Below the pieces are notes generated by a model, which was given only the letters and a program-made list of their open reading frames with translations, was not told the origin of the DNA and ran no database searches. Source: Trogon surrucura (lineage: Eukaryota; Chordata; Aves; Trogoniformes; Trogonidae). Taken from it: a stretch of DNA of 64,000 nt. The position numbers and the translations under genes were made by a program. The stretch covers positions 45,790,264-45,854,263 of the forward strand of contig CM036621.1 of assembly GCA_020746105.1 (NCBI GenBank), in the 5' to 3' direction. Below are positions 52,101 through 58,100 of the stretch, in pieces (positions within the stretch are counted from its first letter, which is position 1; each line of letters starts with the position of its first letter).

Positions 52101-55100
52101 TTTCAGTGGGAATAAAATGCAAATGTACATGCAGAGTTTCAAGTCTTGCAGAGCTCTGAGGGTTGGTTGGATGGAGTTCTAGATGAGGGCTTAGCCTGAG
52201 CCTGAATAGGTGGCTTTGCCCTCTTTCTGTAATGATGGTGCCACAACCACATGTGACATCTGACTACAGGTTGTGTTCAGGAGTCATTCTCCCTCATTCA
52301 TCATTTTCTCCTAACTCCCTTGGTGGCTGAGCCCTTGCTATCCAGGAGAGTGGCTCACAGAAATTTCATACAGGGCAGGGAGGACAAGGCAGGGTGCTTC
52401 CTTTGGGGATTACTTCCAAGGTGGCTGCGAAATCTAGTACAAATATCTGGTGTAGCTGTAGCTGGCAATTCTGGACGAGCTCAAAATATAGAGTAGAACT
52501 GAAGAAGGCTCAGAGATGTCTGACAGTGGTGATGGTGAAGGGTTTGGCATGGTTTCTGCACAAGGAGTCACTATGTGAGCTGGGGAGTCCTCAGCCTGGA
52601 CAGGAGATAGAGGCAAAGAGGCTTGGGAATGCAGTAGTCTATAAAATCAAGTGTGATGTGGTTAGGAAGTAGTGCATCTTTTCCAGTATGAGAAATAAAG
52701 GACATCAAACATAGCTAGTGGATGCAGAAGGCTCATTGCTCAGCACAGCTCCTTGCTGCAGGACATCATGGCTGAGGGAAGCCTCTAGCAATGAGGAAGC
52801 TCCTTCGAGAGTTACTGCATGTGTGTGAACTGGGGCTGGCACAGAGTCTGTGAGCTGCGAACACTGGAGAGGATGTGGCTGTACACTTGGCCTTGGCCTT
52901 ATCCCTCTCGGGCTGTCTGCTGCGGGCTGCTTCAAGGCAGAACTGGGCAAAACGGTCCTTCCAGCTACTACATTTGCTTTTGTCTTCTGTAGTATACTTC
53001 ATGGTAGAGGGTGGCGCACGTGGAAGTTTTCAGAGATCTTGCACAGATTTCTAGCCTGACATCCTCAGAGAAGCTCTGTCAGCTCCCTCTCTCTTCAGAC
53101 CCAGACGTCTTGTGGGAGCATGGCAGCCCTTGTCTCCTTTTGGAAGCCTGAGCTCATACTCTGGCTCTGTTTTCACTTTGGCTGCAAGGCTCTGTTGTCT
53201 AGAAAGCCAGTGGGGCTGTGGCACGGCAGAGTAGAGAAGTCCAGCCCTGGCTGAGAATTTCAGGATTGGCCAGCACCATCTGCAGTCAGCACAGCGGAGG
53301 TGGGAGATTGGCATTGACTGGTGTCACCCAGGTTGCCAGTGACATGCCAAACCAAAAGCAGTCCCCCTTGGTAATGGCATGGAGGACCTGCAGTGCTCTT
53401 CTTTCTTTTGCCGGCTTGTGGCTTCCTGGACTGCGTGAGGATGTGTGTGCATAAGTGTTTGAAATAATCGGAGGAGGCTTTTATAGGATTTGAATCATTA
53501 CATAAATGAAGGGTAATACTCTGGTGATTTGTCAGCATTATTAATAAAAGATTAGATTCTCCAGGAATTTGATCTCCTGCTGGGTAAGAGAGCATTACAG
53601 TGAGTTTTTTATTCTGTTTTATAATGAATGAAGGCAATGAAGTGTAATGAAACAGGGCTACTAATACGGTCCAAGTGAGCAGGCAGCATGCTAGTGGGTT
53701 GATGGGGGAAATTCAGGCATCAGCCTTTAGAACCTGCCAGGCTGGAGGGGCAGAGCTGTTGAGTGGAACGGAGAAGCCTTCAGAAGCACCGAGCTCTTTG
53801 AAATAGTGGAGTGGCTGAGAGCAAAATTGAGCTTGTATGTCCTGAAGCACCCCTATGCCTTTGTTGAGGAGTATATGCCAGGCCACATGTGGTCTTCTGT
53901 GGCCTGGCATATACTCTAGAAAGGCTTCCCTTTAAGCGTTATCGCCCTCGTCTTTGAAGGGACTGCCATGCCAACTTGGTGGCACACTTGATCTGGTGAC
54001 TGGGTTGCCGTCTCTCGTGGTTTGAGCCATCTGCCTGGGCTGACACCAAAAAACCATGCAGCTCTCACGCCTGCCTCCTGCCACCCGCATCCTTTTGAGG
54101 ATGGGGAGGGAGAAAAATTCAGCTAAAAAGGCTCAAGGACTGAGATTAGGACAGGGAGGATTCATTCACCACTTACGGTCATGGACAAAAAACAGAGTAA
54201 ACTTGGGGAGAAAACATCAATTTAATTAGCACCACCAGTTATCAATGAGATGAGAGTAGGATAGTGAGAGAAAATAAATACAGTATGATCTTAAATACAC
54301 TTCTCCCCCAGCCCCTTTCTTCCCAGCTACCTCTTCCCCTCCATCAGTGCGAGGTGAGGCAGAGGGTGGGGGATGCAGTCTATCTGGCCATTACTCATTG
54401 TCCAAGGCAATCCTTCCTTCTCGGGAAAGAAGACTCCTTGCAGTCTTCCCCTGATGCCATGTGGTGTTCGTCTCATGGGAGGCAATCCTCTCCCTCCACG
54501 TGAGTCCTTCCCCCCAGCGTGGGATCCTCCTCGGGGTCACGGGTAGCTTTGGGCACATCCTCCACTCCTGCAGGGTCTCTCTCTCTCTGCCCTGGCATGG
54601 AGTCCTGCACGTACCGCTGCACCCTCAGCTTGCAGGCTTCTCACTCACCACGGGGCTCAGGGGAAATGCTCTGCTCTGGCCAGTGCCCTTCTGCCTGCCT
54701 TCTTCACAGACCTAATGCATCTCTCTCATCTCCCCCTCCTCCAGACAGAAAAACTCCCCAACACAAAAGATGGGACACAGAGACTAAAGGGACAAAAAGA
54801 GACAGAGGCTGGCCCAGCAGGTCTCCCCTCTTAAATACCTTGATCGCAGAGGCATTGACTGGCCTGGCCTTGGCCAGAGATGGCCTCTGACTTTTACCTG
54901 GGGCTGGGGGAGGCTCTGAAAGTTTCACATGGAGCCACCCTCCATGTGCCTCCCTGCCCTGGGTACAAAAAACTCCTCCAGGCACAAAGCTGTAACACTG
55001 TCCAACCTAGGAAGGGGTTTCTCTGTGCTTCTGTGATCAATCCAGGCAATCTGGGACATTACACTGTTCCTGTGCAGACACAGAGAGAGCAGAGATGCTT

Positions 55101-58100
55101 CCTGCTCAGACTGTGTCTTGCAGTACCAGTGGATGCAGCAGAGTGACAGGAACTGCTCGAACCCTTGTAGCCGTTTGTCTGCTCTTGCTGGTCACTGCTC
55201 CTTACAAGCTCTCAGGCCTGTTGTATAATGCCGGTGGTGCCAGGGTGACCTTGAGAGGGACTGAAGGGTAGAGGAGCAGCATACAGGCATTGATCTGCCT
55301 GGCTGCCCTGTGCTGCACAGGCTCTGTGCTGGGAAGGCTGGCTCACATACATCCACCCTATTTGGATTTGTGTGGGTTAACAGGCAGCTTGGACACTGGG
55401 GCACACTGTGCTGGGCTGAGGGTGATTCAGATGTGATGGGAGCAGCCCTCAGCAGCTTGGGTCCACCAGGATCCCCCCTTGAGGAGAAAAAAAATTGGCC
55501 ATGATGGGGAGAGGGAGGGACGAGGAAAAGGAGCAGGAGCCAATCAAGTAGAGACACATGATGGAAGTGATTGAAGAAATATGGGGCAAGGGAGGAATGG
55601 GGGAAAAAAAACGCAAAATGAAAGGGTGGAGGGTAGTAGATTAGAGAGGGAAATAATAAGAGGAAGTCACTGTAACACTGCCAACAAGAGACCTGATCCT
55701 GCTGTCTTGAAGAGAAGGGGAGGGGCTGTCATGTTTCTTAACCTTGAGAAAACTGAAGGGCTCTGGGGCAGTTCAGGTGGAGGAGACCCTGGCCCCCAGC
55801 ACCCACCTTTAGGGTAAGATTCCTTTTTGAGCCCTACCCGAACAGAGGAGTGAGAGGCAGACCCTCTTTCCCCCTTGGGTTATGTGCTGGTGCTCAGCCC
55901 CAGGGAGAATCAGAGTGGGAGGCAGACCTTCTTTCCCACTTGCTTCACCTGTTTACCTCTGTGTAATCCTGAAGAATGAAAGTTTCTTCTCCTTTCCCTA
56001 ATGTCCAGTTCTACCAGCAACTCCCCATATGCACTTCAAGTCCCAAAAGCAGTTGCTGCCCTTCGTGTGTGTCTCTTGCTTGGACTCAGCACTTGGCTTT
56101 GTGGTAAATCTCGGCTGTTGCTTGGCGTCGGGCACCATGTGCTTCCAGCATCCTGTGCAGCATGGGATTACACCTCTGGTCTCCTTGGACTTTACCCAGA
56201 AGTAAGAAATGTGTGCAGAGAGTGCAGATCTATGCTTGCCGCTGTGCCTCAGGTGCACATAGTGCACCATCCTGTGCTCCTGTGAGTCCATCACCTTGTA
56301 AATTCCATGAGATTCTTAGGACCTGGGTTTAGTGGCAAAAGCTGAAGCTCTGTTGTTGTGCTTTCACTCTAGCTAATCTGCAGCTGACTTAAACTGGCAA
56401 ACCTTTGGTGGGGAAATGTATTGATGGGGAGAAATGAATATTGCCATTATTTATCTTAAAATGTAAGGGACACCTTATAGCCCAGCGATCCCGCTGCAGG
56501 ATCCGAAGCAGGGCTGGCAGTTCCCTCTTCTTGCTGAGTAACCGTGGCAAAACACTAAGAATGAAAACTACTTCAGATTGCACTAGCACAAAAGCAGATT
56601 CTGCTTTCAAGAGCTCCTGATGTACTGACTATGTTTGCTGATGGATATTGCCATTATTTATCTTATGTTTGCTGATGCTGGAGCTCCGTAGTGTTAGCAA
56701 GGAACACGAGATGTGCAAAAGTGACACGTGGCTGGTGGTGAGGGAAAGTTTGATGGGATCTTTTCTCTAAGCAACAGTATCAGCTTGACCTGGAGGTTAG
56801 TGATAAGGAGAAAGTGATCTGGGCATGAACACCTAATGACCTGATCTAGAACTAAGTGATATGATTTTTATTTAGCTCATTTACCTAATGCCCATTCAGT
56901 CCTGACACCTAAGCTTTTGTCAGTCTATGACAGAAGCTGGCATCTCCATTACTGCCTGACTATGGAAATAATTGTCTTTCAGGATAATTTCAGTACAAGA
57001 CAATTACCTATACTTTCTGGGAACGCAGATGCAGAATCTCTAGACTCTTTCCATCTCTACAGCAATTGCTAAATTACTGCTCCCCTATAACTCACTTACT
57101 TTGTTTCTTCTCTCCACAGCCATGTAAAAGCAAAGGCAGAACCAGCATACTTCTGTCTGATGAAACAAGCTCAGAAGCACCGTCTCTTGTAAGTAACCGG
57201 TTATCAGAGTGTCCAGTCGCTGCTGAATGTTACAGAATGGTTGAGAGAGACTGGAAGGAACCTCTGGACATCATCTGGTCCAACCACCCTACTCAAGCAC
57301 CTAGAACTTCTCATCTTGCCCAGGACCACATCCACATGGTTTTAGAATATCTCCAAGGATGGAGATCACACAGCTTCTCTACGTTACCAGTTCCAGTGTT
57401 TCAGTCTTGCACATCTGAAGGCCCTAGAGGAGGTGGCAGCTTCAGTTTTCACCTTTATGTAGTGCAGGATGTTTGTAGGTGTCCCTCTGCCTCAGCCCCT
57501 ATCAGAGTCAGTCAATTCTAAATGGATTCGGTTTGCTTCCACTTCTGTCTCATGTAAATCTAAGCGAAGAGAGAAACTGCACTTGCTCCTTTAAGAGTTC
57601 ACTTTTCCTGTCTCATTGAAAAGAAAGTGATGGCTTGGGCCTCCTGAGTATGGTCCGTGTGGTTTCAGGGACCATACCCACATCAATTGTCATCTTGTTC
57701 CTCCTGGCCACAGTTGTTATTTCTGGCTGTACCAGGTGCGTATGTCTGTTCTGTGTCCCTCTGTACAGCATGGACTATGTGGTTAGCAACCAACTGGTGT
57801 GTCCCTTATCTTGGCTTGCTGAGTTAAAGCTGCAGCGTCCAGTTGTGGCCCATGTAGCTCTAGGTGATGCCCTTCAGGAAAGCTCCCTGCAGTTATGTAG
57901 ATTAGGAGCTCCTGGAACTCTGTGTAGCATGAGGAGCTACAGTTGCTCTGTTAGAAACCTTCTGGGATGCTAACTTACACACCATACATCCCTCATGAGG
58001 ACAGCTGTCCATTGGCATCTGCCAAAACTTTTCTTGTAAAATGAAACACTAAATGCTTTTCCTGGACTTGGTCTGGCAATTCCTTATTCTTCTATATAAT

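Larger units (their letters stand above)
51204..57119 (+). other. SLX9 intron 4
   Basis: 5,916 bp between donor GTATGT and acceptor TTGTTTCTTCTCTCCACAG. It contains an old CR1, a perfect hairpin, an antisense solo LTR and the left arm of the long inverted repeat, all listed separately. The stretches 51204-52439, 52741-53868 and 55064-56437 show nothing else recognisable apart from a 66-bp-spaced direct repeat at 55852-55945. Confidence 0.75.

Noticed and set aside
57066..57521. 151-codon + frame across exon 5 (PCKSKGRTS...)
   Set aside because: It is the wrong phase. The exon 4 junction fixes another frame that matches mammalian SLX9, and the rest of the frame runs into CR1.
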